This document shows positions 32,990 to 42,224 of a stretch of 48,836 bases of DNA, piece by piece. The notes beneath the pieces were generated by a model that saw only the letters and a list, made by a program, of their open reading frames with translations, ran no database searches and was not told the DNA's origin. The stretch is taken from positions 1 through 48,836 of the forward strand of contig JASBTJ010000094.1 in NCBI GenBank assembly GCA_030148485.1, read 5' to 3'. The position numbers and the translations under genes are program-made. This DNA comes from Gammaproteobacteria bacterium (lineage in GTDB: Bacteria > Pseudomonadota > Gammaproteobacteria > Chromatiales > Chromatiaceae). The first letter of the stretch is position 1. Every line of letters begins with the position of its first letter.

Positions 32990-33695
32990 GGGGCTGTCGC
33001 TGAAAATTCCCTATTAGCGATGGAGATGGATAAGAGTAGGTCTCAGCGAGGCCGGTCCGGTGCCGACCGGGTGTTTTGAGCTGGGTTGTCGAGCGGCCAG
33101 GAAGCGCAAAACAGAACGCATGTTTTGGTGGTTGTATCGCGCCAAGATCATAACAGTATGCTTCGTCAAACAGGCCTGCAGTCGGGTTGGTCGAGCGCGC
33201 GCAGGTGATGCTGGTATACGGTTGTCGTCGTCGCTATTCGCTGCGAACAACGGGGTATTCACCATCTCTACCTTACTAGGTATTCGGCGAATTGCTAGTT
33301 GTGATTTCGGCGTGCTTTGGTGGGTAAATGTCACACGTTTTGATAGGTTTAAAACGGGGTGTATAGGTGGCGAGACGGGTGCCGCTGGGGTGCGCTTCTT
33401 AGCGGGTGATCGGCGGTGCAGCTCAGGTCGGCCCCTGGACTTGGCAACGGCGTACCGGGCGCAGATCAAGGAATGATTTCTTGGCACCGAAGGTTACGAC
33501 ATGCACAAGTTGATGATGATCTTCGAGGCGGTTTTTCGTCCGCCGGTTGCGGAGTTTTTCAGCCGGAGGCATGGGCAAGGATCTGCCGATAAATGTGGCG
33601 GTGACTGGTCTGGCGGCCAACTGCTCGGTGGCAACAGAATGCCGCTTCAGCCGCCGGGAACGTGCCGTGCGGCACGGTGGCACTCGCGGCTTGCG
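32990..33695. other. AT-richer intergenic region upstream of the B12-sensor operon
   Basis: About 700 bp of lower GC (visibly below its neighbours, especially 33100-33350) with no supported gene; frames on both strands lack ribosome sites and family features. It should contain the operon promoter. A minus-strand TTGACG near 33170 and TATGAT near 33150 are at wrong spacing to each other, so no promoter is called. Confidence 0.5.
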
Positions 33696-34427
33696 TCACA
33701 ACAACAGCAACAACGCGGCATAGCCCGCCACGCCGAAGACGAACGGCAACAAGCGGCTTTGTCGTTCTTCCGGCAGTTCTTCCTTCAGCACGTTCAGAAT
33801 GACACCTCCGGCGAGTACGGCGAACAGCACGCCGACGGCGGGCGGTCTGATCTCCGTCGCCAAGCCGACCGCTCACCCGACGACGATGGCGGTGGCGAGG
33901 ACCCAGCGACCAACGCGGCGATAGGCTGCCCTGTGATCGCGGCGTAGGCCATAGTCGTTGACCGCAAAGTGCAGCGCCATGGCGATGGTATAGAACAGCA
34001 GTCCGCGAAGATCCTGTTCCTCCCGATGAACCAGCAGGTAACCGATCAGCGCGTTGTACGCGGCGAACGACCCGATATGCAGCCAGAAAGCACCTTTCCC
34101 GGTCCGGGTGGTTTCCGTGGGATCCCGTTCGTTGGCAGCGCCGTTCTGCCGGATCATGCGTTCGAGCGCATAAAAGCCGGTAAGTCCGGTCAGCGCGACA
34201 AGGTAGGCGTGGTTCTCAAGCCAGTCAGCCCCTGGCCAACTGTCGATCAAGGCAGTTTGCGCGGCCTCCAGTTCGGGAAACACGTGCAGGAACACATAGG
34301 CAACGGATATCCCGCCGGCAAGGGACAGCCAGCGGCTGCGGGGCACGCCATCCAGAAAGCGCAAGCGCCCGGCGAACAGATGCGATACGACAAAGAGGGC
34401 AACGGCCAGACCTTCCAATAACAGCAT
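33696..34427 (-). pseudogene. ZIP-like membrane protein gene with an in-frame TGA
   Basis: The first 184 codons encode about five membrane helices with G-G-I-S-V-A-Y-V-F-L-H-V-F-P-E-L, a ZIP-transporter-like metal-site helix, and a later L-H-F-A-V-N-D helix. At 33873-33875 the frame hits TGA where tryptophan (TGG) would fit (V-V-G-stop-A-V-G-L-A-T-E), then stays open 59 codons to TGA at 33696, with A-G-G-V-I-L-N-V-L-K-E-E-L-P and two further hydrophobic stretches typical of the C-terminus. Full length would be 243 residues. Probable nonsense mutation or sequence error. Confidence 0.75.
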
Positions 34428-34532
34428 GTCACACGTCCTGTGTGGTGGCGGCGGGGCCGGTGGTCGTTCGTGCCGCCGCGAGGGCGATCCGGTCGTGGGG
34501 TGTCCGGGACCGGGCTTGCGGTGGCGGATGGG

Positions 34533-35123
34533 CTATCGGCCGGCGGCGGTGTCCAGATTGCGCAGGATCACGGGCATCTTGTCCTTGGGCGGCGCCCCCG
34601 TGATGAGGATGGGCGCGCCACCCTTGGCGCGAAACACCATGGCGGGTACGGCGCTGGTCGGTGTCCTGGCCAGCAAGGCTTCGTTCGCCCGTAATTTTGC
34701 GGTCAGTTCCGGTGTCGCCAGGTCCTCCGCAATGCCACCGCCGCGGCTGTAGTTGTCTTCGTTTTCATAGAACGCCTGCAGCGGGTCGTCCGCGCCGAGC
34801 ATGGCGTATGCCTTGCCTTCGCTGGTGGTGGTCAGGATGCCCACCGGGATCCAGCGCAAGGTCACCTGGTCGTTGGTTATCCAATCCCGGGTGTTCAGAT
34901 AAAGCTTGTGGCAATAGGGACAGTCGGAATCGAAGAAGATGTAGATCACACCGGGACCCTTGCCTTCGCTGATCCAGGTGGCTTGGTCGATGTCGGCGAG
35001 AATGGATTCCGCGACCTGCTGCCGGGGCGCCATGGCTTGCGATGCGTCGTGGCCGGCAGCAACGCTGTGGCCGGCGTAGGGCAGGGTCAGGAGGGTCGTC
35101 AACAGGAGGAATATTGCGCGCAT
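34533..35123 (-). CDS. DsbG/DsbC-like periplasmic thiol oxidoreductase
   Basis: 196 residues. Signal peptide of about 23 residues, then a thioredoxin-fold domain with C-P-Y-C at residues 68-71 (F-F-D-S-D-C-P-Y-C-H) and the cis-proline in T-S-A-V-P-A-M-V-F. C-P-Y-C is typical of DsbG/DsbC. The N-terminal dimerisation domain of classic DsbC/G (about 60 residues) is shortened. It would handle disulfides in periplasmic proteins. Start ATG at 35123 with GGAGGAAT nearby. Confidence 0.85.
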   Translation of the reverse strand: MRAIFLLLTTLLTLPYAGHSVAAGHDASQAMAPRQQVAESILADIDQATWISEGKGPGVIYIFFDSDCPYCHKLYLNTRDWITNDQVTLRWIPVGILTTTSEGKAYAMLGADDPLQAFYENEDNYSRGGGIAEDLATPELTAKLRANEALLARTPTSAVPAMVFRAKGGAPILITGAPPKDKMPVILRNLDTAAGR

Positions 35124-35273
35124 GGGAATCCGTAGCGATAAGTCTTGAATAAAAAGACCTGTGGGAGCGGCCGAGGTTCCGGTAGCATACCCGAATTGCC
35201 CGTCCAGCCCCCTGTTCGGAACAGGTGTTTATCGCCCATGCAGTCATGCATCAAATTTGGATGATGCGCGTAG

Positions 35274-36332
35274 CTACCGGGGTGTCGTTCCTGGCTTGCG
35301 TTGCGATTGGGTCGTGTCTGGAAGCGTGGACGTGGACGTTGGCAGCTGTCGCCACAGTGCGCCGCCGGCCAGTATCGCGAATACCGGGGCGCCGGCTATC
35401 AAGTACCAGTAGTAGGTGGCGAACCGCCAAAGCAGGATGGCCCCGGCGGCGGCAACCGGGTCCAGGTAGGGGGCCAGCAACAGACTGCTGCTGGCTTCGG
35501 CGCCGCCGCTGCCGCCGGGTAGCAGGGTCGCCTGACCCGCACCGAGCGAGATCATCTGCGCCAGGAAGCTGTAGCTCCAGGGTATTGAGCCGCCCACCGC
35601 GCCCACGGCGATGTACAGCACGCTGTAACGGAGCAGCCAGTGCGCGCTGCACAGGGCGAACAGTGCCGCCAGCCGCGGTTGCGGGTAGGTGCGCACCATG
35701 GCCAGGTTGCGGCGAAATTCCAATGCGCGGCGAGCCAGCCGCTGACGCCAACGTTGTCCGACGTGCAGGTGTCGCAAGACGCGACCAGTCAGGAGAAACA
35801 GCGGCCGGTAATGACTCAACGAAAACCACACCACCGCGATTGCCCCGATCAACAGCGCGGTCATGACGCCCAGTTGCCAACCCAGGTGCAGATCCTGCGG
35901 AGCGAACAACCAGTGCAGTGACACGATGATCAGGGCGCTGAGAAAAAACAACAGGTCCATGAACTGGTCAGCCGCATAAAGCGCCAGGCTCTGTGGACCC
36001 GCCAAGCCGTGACGGCGGAGCAGCCATGCAAAGGTTGCCGGCCCACCGCTGCCTGCCGGCGTGGCACAGATGGCGAATTCCGTGGCCATCAGAATAGCCA
36101 GGGCGCGGCCCTGGCCCAGGTGTAGACCGGCGCCGCCTGCCAGCAGACGCAGCCGGCCGGCATTGAGGTTCCACGCGACAAGGATCATCCCCAGCAGGGT
36201 AAGCAAGGTCGCCAGGGGAACCTGACGTAGCAACGGGTAGAGCTCGCTGCCGCCCATCGCCAGCGGAATGCCCAGTCCCAGCAGGAGGCCGAGCACGGCG
36301 AGCGTCAGATAACGACGACTGGCTGGTGTCAT
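35274..36332 (-). CDS. Flippase-like/lysylphosphatidylglycerol-synthase TM domain protein (UPF0104)
   Basis: 352 residues, about eight membrane helices, with the conserved F-A-I-C-A-T-P-A-G-S-G-G-P segment near 87-99 and L-P-G-G-S-G-G-A-E near 280-288. The family includes the membrane half of MprF and putative lipid flippases. It is the last gene of a glycosyltransferase/deacetylase/flippase operon, overlapping the deacetylase by four bases (ATGA), which suggests movement of a glycolipid. Confidence 0.85.
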   Translation of the reverse strand: MTPASRRYLTLAVLGLLLGLGIPLAMGGSELYPLLRQVPLATLLTLLGMILVAWNLNAGRLRLLAGGAGLHLGQGRALAILMATEFAICATPAGSGGPATFAWLLRRHGLAGPQSLALYAADQFMDLLFFLSALIIVSLHWLFAPQDLHLGWQLGVMTALLIGAIAVVWFSLSHYRPLFLLTGRVLRHLHVGQRWRQRLARRALEFRRNLAMVRTYPQPRLAALFALCSAHWLLRYSVLYIAVGAVGGSIPWSYSFLAQMISLGAGQATLLPGGSGGAEASSSLLLAPYLDPVAAAGAILLWRFATYYWYLIAGAPVFAILAGGALWRQLPTSTSTLPDTTQSQRKPGTTPR

Positions 36333-37078
36333 GCGATCCAGCCGGACTTGGTGACCGCGATGCGTTGGTCAAGCAGTCGCTCCAGTCTATCCAGCCAGTA
36401 CCGACGGGCCGAGGTGTGTTCCATGTCCACCGGGTGCAGCGCCAGACGCAGTAGCGGTGTGCCGGCACAGCGTGTGAGTTTGGCGTCGTTCCACAGCGGT
36501 GACGCGCCCCGTCGCCACGCGCTGCGGGCGCTCCAGACCAGGGTCGGTGCCGGTTCGTGGCGAAAGTCCGGTAGATGAATCAGGCCGTGAAGGTCGCTGC
36601 TGTAGGCCAGGTCGAACCGTCGCAGGGCCTGTCGGGTGCCTGCACTCATCAGCCAGGCGGGTGGCACAAAGCCGCGGACCGGCCAGCCCAGTCGGCCGAA
36701 CAGGGTCAGACCCCGTTCGATACGTGCGGCCGCCTGAGCGCCATCCATCGCATAGAACTCCCCTTCATGGGTATAGATGCGGCGCATGAACCAGGCCCTG
36801 GGGCGGGGTCCGACGGGCCCCGGGTCGTCGTGGTGATAGCCGTGCAGCGCGATCTCGTCGCCGCGGGTCAGGCGCTGTTCCATGGTGGCGCAAAAGCCCG
36901 GATAGCGGTCTACGGGGCCTTGACGATGGAAATCCGGGACCACCAACAAGGTCAGGGCGACAGGTCCGAGTCGGTCCAGGTCGTGCACGAAGTCCCGGTA
37001 GTGCCCCCAGGTTTGCGGCGCTACGTCGTGCAGCACCACGCACAGCCCTTTCGTGTCGTCTGGCGATAGGTCAGCCAT
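36329..37078 (-). CDS. DUF2334 polysaccharide-deacetylase-fold protein
   Basis: 249 residues. The NodB-like barrel shows V-V-L-H-D-V-A-P near 14-21 and A-L-H-G-Y-H-H near 77-83, supplying the metal-binding aspartate and histidines, and R-L-A-L-H-P-V-D near the end. DUF2334 proteins are believed to deacetylate or otherwise hydrolyse glycans. Its ATG is eight bases upstream of the glycosyltransferase stop, so it is translated by coupling. Its sugar substrate would be made by that glycosyltransferase. Confidence 0.85.
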   Translation of the reverse strand: MADLSPDDTKGLCVVLHDVAPQTWGHYRDFVHDLDRLGPVALTLLVVPDFHRQGPVDRYPGFCATMEQRLTRGDEIALHGYHHDDPGPVGPRPRAWFMRRIYTHEGEFYAMDGAQAAARIERGLTLFGRLGWPVRGFVPPAWLMSAGTRQALRRFDLAYSSDLHGLIHLPDFRHEPAPTLVWSARSAWRRGASPLWNDAKLTRCAGTPLLRLALHPVDMEHTSARRYWLDRLERLLDQRIAVTKSGWIA

Positions 37079-38189
37079 GGGCGGCGTCGGGCCATTTTAT
37101 CTGTGGCCGGGTAAGTGCCAGATAGTGGTCGAGCAGTCGCGGCAGGACTGCGTTCCAGTCGTAGTGGGCAAGCACATGCGCGCGTGCCCTGGAGCCCATG
37201 CCATGAGGGTCGTTTGCGAGCACGACACGCACTTGATCGGCCAGGGATGACGCCGATCCCGCGCGTGCCAGACGGCCTGTTGCGGGCACTACCAGTTCGC
37301 TCACTGCCCCGGTGTTCATGCCGATCACGGGGATCCCGCTGGCCATCGCTTCCAGCACGATCAGGCCGAAGGTCTCCTGATCGCCGGCGTGTACCAAGGC
37401 ATCGCTGCTGGCGAGCAGCCTCGCCAGATGCTGTCGGTCGAGAAAGCCATTCGAGCGACTGACGTTGTTCGGCAGGTGCGCTGGCATGTGGGAGCCCGCC
37501 AGGTGCAGATGATAGCCGGCGCCCAACAGTGTCATTGCCTCAAGCAGCACGGGGATGTGTTTTTCCCTGGAACCCCGTCCGGCGAATACCAGTAAATGCG
37601 TGTCTGCATTCAGGCCCAGTTCGTGACGCACTGCCGGGTCGCGTAAACGTGGATGAAAATGCTCTGTGTCCACCCCCAGCGGCTGAACGTGCACCCGGGT
37701 GACACCAAGGCTTCGTAACTTGTTTGCCATTACCTGTGACGGCGCCAGTACCTGATCGAAGTGGCGGTACAGGTTGGCGATGTAGCGATCCAGCCAAGCA
37801 TCCGTCCAATGGCCGAAACGGCTGCTGACCAGCCGTTGCAGATCGGAATGGTAGAAGCCCACCACCGGGACGTTCATCTCGCGGCCGGCCTGAATGGCGG
37901 CCCAGGCGGTGACGTAAGGGTCGCCGGCCTCGATCAGGTCCGGTCGCAAGTGTTTCAGACGATTTACCCAGGGGCGGGTCGCGAGGGGAAAGCGGTAGCC
38001 ATGACCGAAGGGTAGATGGGGGGCTTTCTGAGCGCAGATTCCCTGGTCGCAGGCATTTTCCTGACCGGGGACCAGCAGTCGATGTTCGAGGTCGCTCCGG
38101 CGGCCGATCCACTCACGTTTGGCCTGCAGGTAGGTGCGGACGCCACCGCTGTCCGGTGTCCAGAACATGGTGATATCCACGATACGCAT
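37071..38189 (-). CDS. GT4-family glycosyltransferase
   Basis: 372 residues from ATG 38189. GT-B fold: N-terminal G-G-V-R-T-Y-L near 14-20, G-D-P-Y-V-T-A-W, and in the second half V-F-A-G-R-G-S-R-E-K and the E-x7-E nucleotide-sugar motif as E-T-F-G-L-I-V-L-E. It resembles enzymes that mannosylate or glucosylate lipids (MgtA/PimB-like). First gene of the three-gene glycolipid operon. The longer ORF upstream carries unrelated sequence. Confidence 0.9.
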   Translation of the reverse strand: MRIVDITMFWTPDSGGVRTYLQAKREWIGRRSDLEHRLLVPGQENACDQGICAQKAPHLPFGHGYRFPLATRPWVNRLKHLRPDLIEAGDPYVTAWAAIQAGREMNVPVVGFYHSDLQRLVSSRFGHWTDAWLDRYIANLYRHFDQVLAPSQVMANKLRSLGVTRVHVQPLGVDTEHFHPRLRDPAVRHELGLNADTHLLVFAGRGSREKHIPVLLEAMTLLGAGYHLHLAGSHMPAHLPNNVSRSNGFLDRQHLARLLASSDALVHAGDQETFGLIVLEAMASGIPVIGMNTGAVSELVVPATGRLARAGSASSLADQVRVVLANDPHGMGSRARAHVLAHYDWNAVLPRLLDHYLALTRPQIKWPDAAHG

Positions 38190-38448
38190 CTGGCCTGGTT
38201 CCTCGGTATGTCGGGTGATACCGGTCGATCGGGTGGCGCTGGCGCATCCTGGCATCGCTCGCAGCACGTGGGCCTGGGGTACCACTGACAGGGCCCCCGG
38301 TCCCGGTCGATGGGGTGATGCTGGCAGCGTAATCCGTCAGCAATATGACAGTGGGATGTCCGCTGGTGTTCCGCCTCGGTTGGGTCCCGGTCAGGCTGGC
38401 GACCAGGTCTCTGTTGGGTGCTGTGACGGGACCACGGCACCGGTCGGT

Positions 38449-38859
38449 TCAACCAACCGCCCAAGCCAAAAAGCCATACCGTCCCAGCTTGCCGATCGCC
38501 ACCAACACCACGAACCAGAACAGCGATGCCCGCAGTATCCCCGCCACCAGGCACAAAGGATCGCCCACGATCGGCAGCCAGGCCAACAGCAGGCTCGGGC
38601 GTCCCCAGCGGGCAAACCACTGCTCGGCACGAGCGATTTTGTGTTCGTCGATACCCAGCCAGCGCTTGTGTAGTACGGCGTTGCCGGCGCGGCCCATGGC
38701 GTAGGTGATAAGGCTACCGATCAGGTTGCCGGCCGTGGCGCTGAGCACCAGGGGCAGGGCGGTGGCACCCTGGCCGAGCTTGTACAGCAGCAGCAGCTCG
38801 GAGCCCCCGGGCAGTAGTGTGGCGGACAGCAGGGCGGACAGGAACAGCGGCCAATCCAT
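38449..38859 (-). CDS. YqaA-family (DedA/SNARE-associated-type) membrane protein
   Basis: 136 residues from the ATG at 38859. Hydrophobic helices with the family segments L-P-G-G-S-E near 17-22, A-G-N-L-I-G-S-L-I-T-Y near 43-53, and the reentrant-loop region near 92-108 (W-L-P-I-V-G-D-P-L-C-L-V-A-G). YqaA proteins belong to the VTT/DedA clan; physiological roles are membrane homeostasis or lipid movement. The window's glycolipid operon is just beyond it. Confidence 0.85.
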   Translation of the reverse strand: MDWPLFLSALLSATLLPGGSELLLLYKLGQGATALPLVLSATAGNLIGSLITYAMGRAGNAVLHKRWLGIDEHKIARAEQWFARWGRPSLLLAWLPIVGDPLCLVAGILRASLFWFVVLVAIGKLGRYGFLAWAVG

Positions 38860-38962
38860 TGGGTGGCTAGACGCGGTGGCCGGTTGGTAAAGACGCGTGC
38901 CAGGGTACCGGATTGCCGACGGCGTTGCTGATGTATCCGGCGTCGGCCGCGTGTAATGAAGA

Positions 38963-38985
38963 CCCGGCCGCACGGAGCGGCCGGG
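38963..38985 (-). terminator. Terminator hairpin behind the metallophosphoesterase
   Basis: CCCGGCCGC (38963-38971) pairs with GCGGCCGGG (38977-38985) around ACGGA. On the minus strand it is 11 bases past the stop and followed by TCTTCATT. Confidence 0.6.
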
Positions 38986-38996
38986 CGACAGGCAGG

Positions 38997-40004
38997 TCAG
39001 CGGTTGGCGTCGACGATCATCGGCTGGGCGTCGAATACCGCAGCCGACTTGGGGTCCACCGTGACTTTGACCCAATGCACCCGACCGGCACCGAAGGTTT
39101 CCACCCGGGTCAGATTGGGTAGGAAGTCGCCGCTGTGTAGCCCCGGCTTGTCGACGCGGAAGTAGTGGGAGTCCCCGTGGGCCAGTACCACCGGCTTGCG
39201 AAAAGCACGCACGTGGCCTTCCAATACGGTGAGAAGGTCTTCAAATCCGGTGCGGTCGACCGCCGCTCGCTCCAGACCGGGGTCGGCTTGCATCATCAGG
39301 AACACACCAGGGCTGTCGTCCCGTTCGGCCTTGGCGAAGGTGTCGTCCAACCAGGCGATGGCGGCCTCGGTGCGGCGCGCCACCTCGGCGTCGTCGGCCG
39401 CACTGCGACCGTCGAACCCGGCCAGACCGTTGTGACTACCCACCACGTGCAGGGTGGCGAAGATGACGCCGTTGCGGGTCCAGCGCTGATGCTCCGGGAA
39501 TTCTTCATAGCCTGGCTGCATGGCCTGACTTTCGACCGGCATGGTGCGACCGCCAAGGCTGCTCTGGGGGTCGGCATAAAAGGTGCGCCGCAGCGCGGCG
39601 AGTCGCTCCAGCGGCGCATAGCCGCCCGCCTTGGCGCGGTGGCAGTCGGTCCATTCGTTGTCGCCGGGGGTGAGCACGAACGGTTTGTCGAAGGCGTTGA
39701 AGCGATGCAGCCGGTCGGCCAGCAGGGCATCGCTGCAGGGGGTGGCCCCGGACTTGATATCCCCGGCGTGCATCACCCAGCGAACCTGCTGATCGTGATT
39801 GATGGCGTCGGTCAAGGCGTCGAAAGGCGGGTAGTCGGCGCCCGGGGCCACGCCATAGGGCGTGTCGCCGATCAGGGCGAAGCTGAAGGGGCCTTGGCCC
39901 CGAGGTTCAAATCGCATGTCGTCGCCACGGTCGGCCAGCACCGCTGCGGCACTCATCAGGGTAAGGGCGGCGCCAAAACTCACTACGATGTTGTTTGCGT
40001 TCAT
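38997..40004 (-). CDS. Exported metallophosphoesterase-like protein
   Basis: 335 residues from ATG 40004 (GGAG site). Signal peptide of about 24 residues. Calcineurin-fold motifs: I-G-D-T-P-Y-G near 44-50, H-A-G-D-I-K near 79-84, P-G-D-N-E-W near 111-117 and A-H-G-D-S-H near 290-296, the last providing late histidine ligands. Presumably a periplasmic phosphohydrolase; the substrate is not known. It lies downstream of a secreted glycerophosphodiesterase on the same strand, so both may serve phosphate scavenging. Confidence 0.85.
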   Translation of the reverse strand: MNANNIVVSFGAALTLMSAAAVLADRGDDMRFEPRGQGPFSFALIGDTPYGVAPGADYPPFDALTDAINHDQQVRWVMHAGDIKSGATPCSDALLADRLHRFNAFDKPFVLTPGDNEWTDCHRAKAGGYAPLERLAALRRTFYADPQSSLGGRTMPVESQAMQPGYEEFPEHQRWTRNGVIFATLHVVGSHNGLAGFDGRSAADDAEVARRTEAAIAWLDDTFAKAERDDSPGVFLMMQADPGLERAAVDRTGFEDLLTVLEGHVRAFRKPVVLAHGDSHYFRVDKPGLHSGDFLPNLTRVETFGAGRVHWVKVTVDPKSAAVFDAQPMIVDANR

Positions 40005-40054
40005 GTCGGCTCCTTCGTCATTTGGTGCGGATACGGACGGGTTTAAAAATGCGT

Positions 40055-41350
40055 TCAATCAGGCTTGATGCAGTTGGCGTAGTAGGTGGTCGTGGCTGGC
40101 CAGTCGGAGAACACGCCGATCACTCCCACGTCCCGTGCCAGTACGTCCAGTACCTTGAAGGTGTCGCCGTCATTGTCGATGGCGCCGGTGACGGTCTGGT
40201 GATACCAGCCACCGCCGTTGGCCAATGGGCCGGACCGCTCCAGGGTCCAGGTGATGATGTCCAGGCCGGCGGCCTTGGCGGCCTTGGCGTAGGCGGATGG
40301 CACGATGTGGCCGTCGGCGTCCAACATCAGCAGCATCCACAGGGGTGGGGCGATGATCTGTACTCCGTCGGCGGCCAGTTCGCTCATGCTGGGTGACCAG
40401 GTGGCGGGATTGGTGTGGTCAAAGGCAGGATCGTCATAGCGGCCGTCCAGGTAGACGGCCTGTTCCCCGAACTGCGGGTCGTTGGCGATCCAGTACCGCA
40501 CGTCTGCGCGGTTGAACGACTGCGCGAGTACGTCCTTGGCCGGTACGCCTGCCGCGCTGTACTCGTCGATCATCTGCTGGGCATAGTCCTGTTGGGTGTA
40601 GCTGCCCTGGTACGGCATGGCGACGCTGGGCGACTTGAGCTCCGGGGTCATCTTGACGCCCAGCTTTTTGAACAGCGCGATGGATTCGGCGTGGGTCATC
40701 ACGGTGCCATTGCCGGCGTACAGGTCGGTGCGCCAACTGGGGGTGGCATCCATGAAGGCCTCGACCGAGGTGGCGCTGAAGTCACCGGCGTCCATCTTCC
40801 CCTTGAGTGTCTTGAACTCGGCCACGGTGATGTCGCTGGTGCAGCACTGCACCTGCACCGGGGTGATCAGGTTGCCATCGGCGTCGTACTCGGCGGGCTG
40901 GAAGGGGACCGAGCATTTTTCCGCCAGCGGGGTGGCCAGGATGTTGGTGGTGGTGGCCAGATCGCATTGGGAATGTCGGCAGACCAGCGCCTTGTCGGCG
41001 GTGAAGGTCACGTCGCATTCGATGACGCCGGCACCCATGCGGGCGGCTGCTTGGTACGATTCCTTGGTGTGCTCTGGGAATTGCAGGGCGGCGCCACGAT
41101 GGCCGATGGAAAAGTCGCTGCGTTTGAACGAGCCTTTATCGCATGACGCCAATTGGTCTTTCAGCCCACCCGGGTCCATGTCGTCAACCAGATAGAAGGG
41201 GCGTGGGCCCAGTTGCATTTGCTGGGGTGCTTGGCGGCGATGGTGTGGGTCATCGGGGTCGTTTTGCTTGTCGGCCAGTGCGGGCACCGTGGCGACGGTG
41301 GTGCCCAACGCCAGCAGCAGGCCGGTGGCGGGCTTCAGCGGGTATGACAT
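40055..41350 (-). CDS. Exported glycerophosphodiester phosphodiesterase
   Basis: 431 residues. Signal peptide of about 26 residues (A-L-A-D). The GDPD barrel motifs I-G-H-R-G-A near 84-89, E-H-T-K-E near 95-99, I-E-C-D-V near 113-117, and T-P-E-L-K near 237-241 are present. It hydrolyses glycerophosphodiesters to glycerol-3-phosphate and an alcohol in the periplasm. Several cysteines (for example a C-C pair) are unusual and may form disulfides. AAGGAG precedes the ATG at 41350. Confidence 0.9.
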   Translation of the reverse strand: MSYPLKPATGLLLALGTTVATVPALADKQNDPDDPHHRRQAPQQMQLGPRPFYLVDDMDPGGLKDQLASCDKGSFKRSDFSIGHRGAALQFPEHTKESYQAAARMGAGVIECDVTFTADKALVCRHSQCDLATTTNILATPLAEKCSVPFQPAEYDADGNLITPVQVQCCTSDITVAEFKTLKGKMDAGDFSATSVEAFMDATPSWRTDLYAGNGTVMTHAESIALFKKLGVKMTPELKSPSVAMPYQGSYTQQDYAQQMIDEYSAAGVPAKDVLAQSFNRADVRYWIANDPQFGEQAVYLDGRYDDPAFDHTNPATWSPSMSELAADGVQIIAPPLWMLLMLDADGHIVPSAYAKAAKAAGLDIITWTLERSGPLANGGGWYHQTVTGAIDNDGDTFKVLDVLARDVGVIGVFSDWPATTTYYANCIKPD

Positions 41351-41528
41351 GTCAGACTCCTTTTGGCATGGTCGGATGGTCGGGACCGGCTCTTTGACCG
41401 GCAGTCCGAACCTAGGCGGGCCGTGTTGCGTCAAGATGCCGCTGCCGTGACCGCTTTGTTGCGGCGTGCCAAGGTGTGCTCGGTTGCCGCTTTCCTGTCG
41501 GTGGACGGTTGCAGGTAAACTGCGGCCC

Positions 41529-42224
41529 ATGAAATTGCTCGCCATCGACACCACGGAGGCCGCGTGTTCCGCGGCCTTGTTCATTGACGACGCCATCAGT
41601 GACCGTTTCCAGGTTGCGCCGCGTCAGCACTCGGCCCTGATCCTGCCCATGCTGGACGACCTGCTCTCTGCTGCCGGTCTGGCGCTGGGTCAGTTGGACG
41701 GGTTGGCCTTTGCCAGGGGGCCAGGCTCATTTACCGGGGTGCGCATTGCGGCTGGGGTGATCCAGGGAGTTGCGTTAGGCGCCGATCTGCCCGTGGTGCC
41801 GGTGTCCAGCTTGCTGGCGCTGGCGCAGCGTGCCTGTCGTGAACACCGTGCAGACCGGGTCCTGGCGGCCTTTGACGCGCGCATGAACGAGGTCTACTGG
41901 CTGGCGGCTCAGGCGGGTGAAGACGGGATGATGCAGCCGCTGGGCGACGAGCAGGTAGCGGATCCCGCCCAGGTCGCGGTGCCCGCTGGTGGTCATTGGT
42001 TGGGCGTCGGCGGTGGCTGGGGTGCCTACCCCGAGCCGCTGGCAGCGCGCGCGGGTGAGGGCTTGGTGGCGACCCTTCCGGAAATGAGCGTGCATGCCCA
42101 TGATGTGGCACGACTGGGTGCGGCCGGACTGGTTGCAGGGGCCGGCGTACCGGCGGAACAGGCGGTCCCGGTCTACTTGCGCGACAAGGTCGCCGCCAAA
42201 CCCAGGGCCCGCCCGCTACTTTGA
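41529..42224 (+). CDS. tsaB: tRNA threonylcarbamoyladenosine biosynthesis protein TsaB
   Basis: 231 residues. ASKHA-fold N-terminus: L-L-A-I-D-T-T-E-A near 3-11, R-Q-H-S-A-L-I-L-P near 34-42, and G-P-G-S-F-T-G-V-R near 64-72, the TsaB hallmark. TsaB forms with TsaD and TsaE the machine that places t6A on ANN-decoding tRNAs. Its end overlaps the convergent GTPase gene by nine bases. Confidence 0.94.
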   Translation: MKLLAIDTTEAACSAALFIDDAISDRFQVAPRQHSALILPMLDDLLSAAGLALGQLDGLAFARGPGSFTGVRIAAGVIQGVALGADLPVVPVSSLLALAQRACREHRADRVLAAFDARMNEVYWLAAQAGEDGMMQPLGDEQVADPAQVAVPAGGHWLGVGGGWGAYPEPLAARAGEGLVATLPEMSVHAHDVARLGAAGLVAGAGVPAEQAVPVYLRDKVAAKPRARPLL

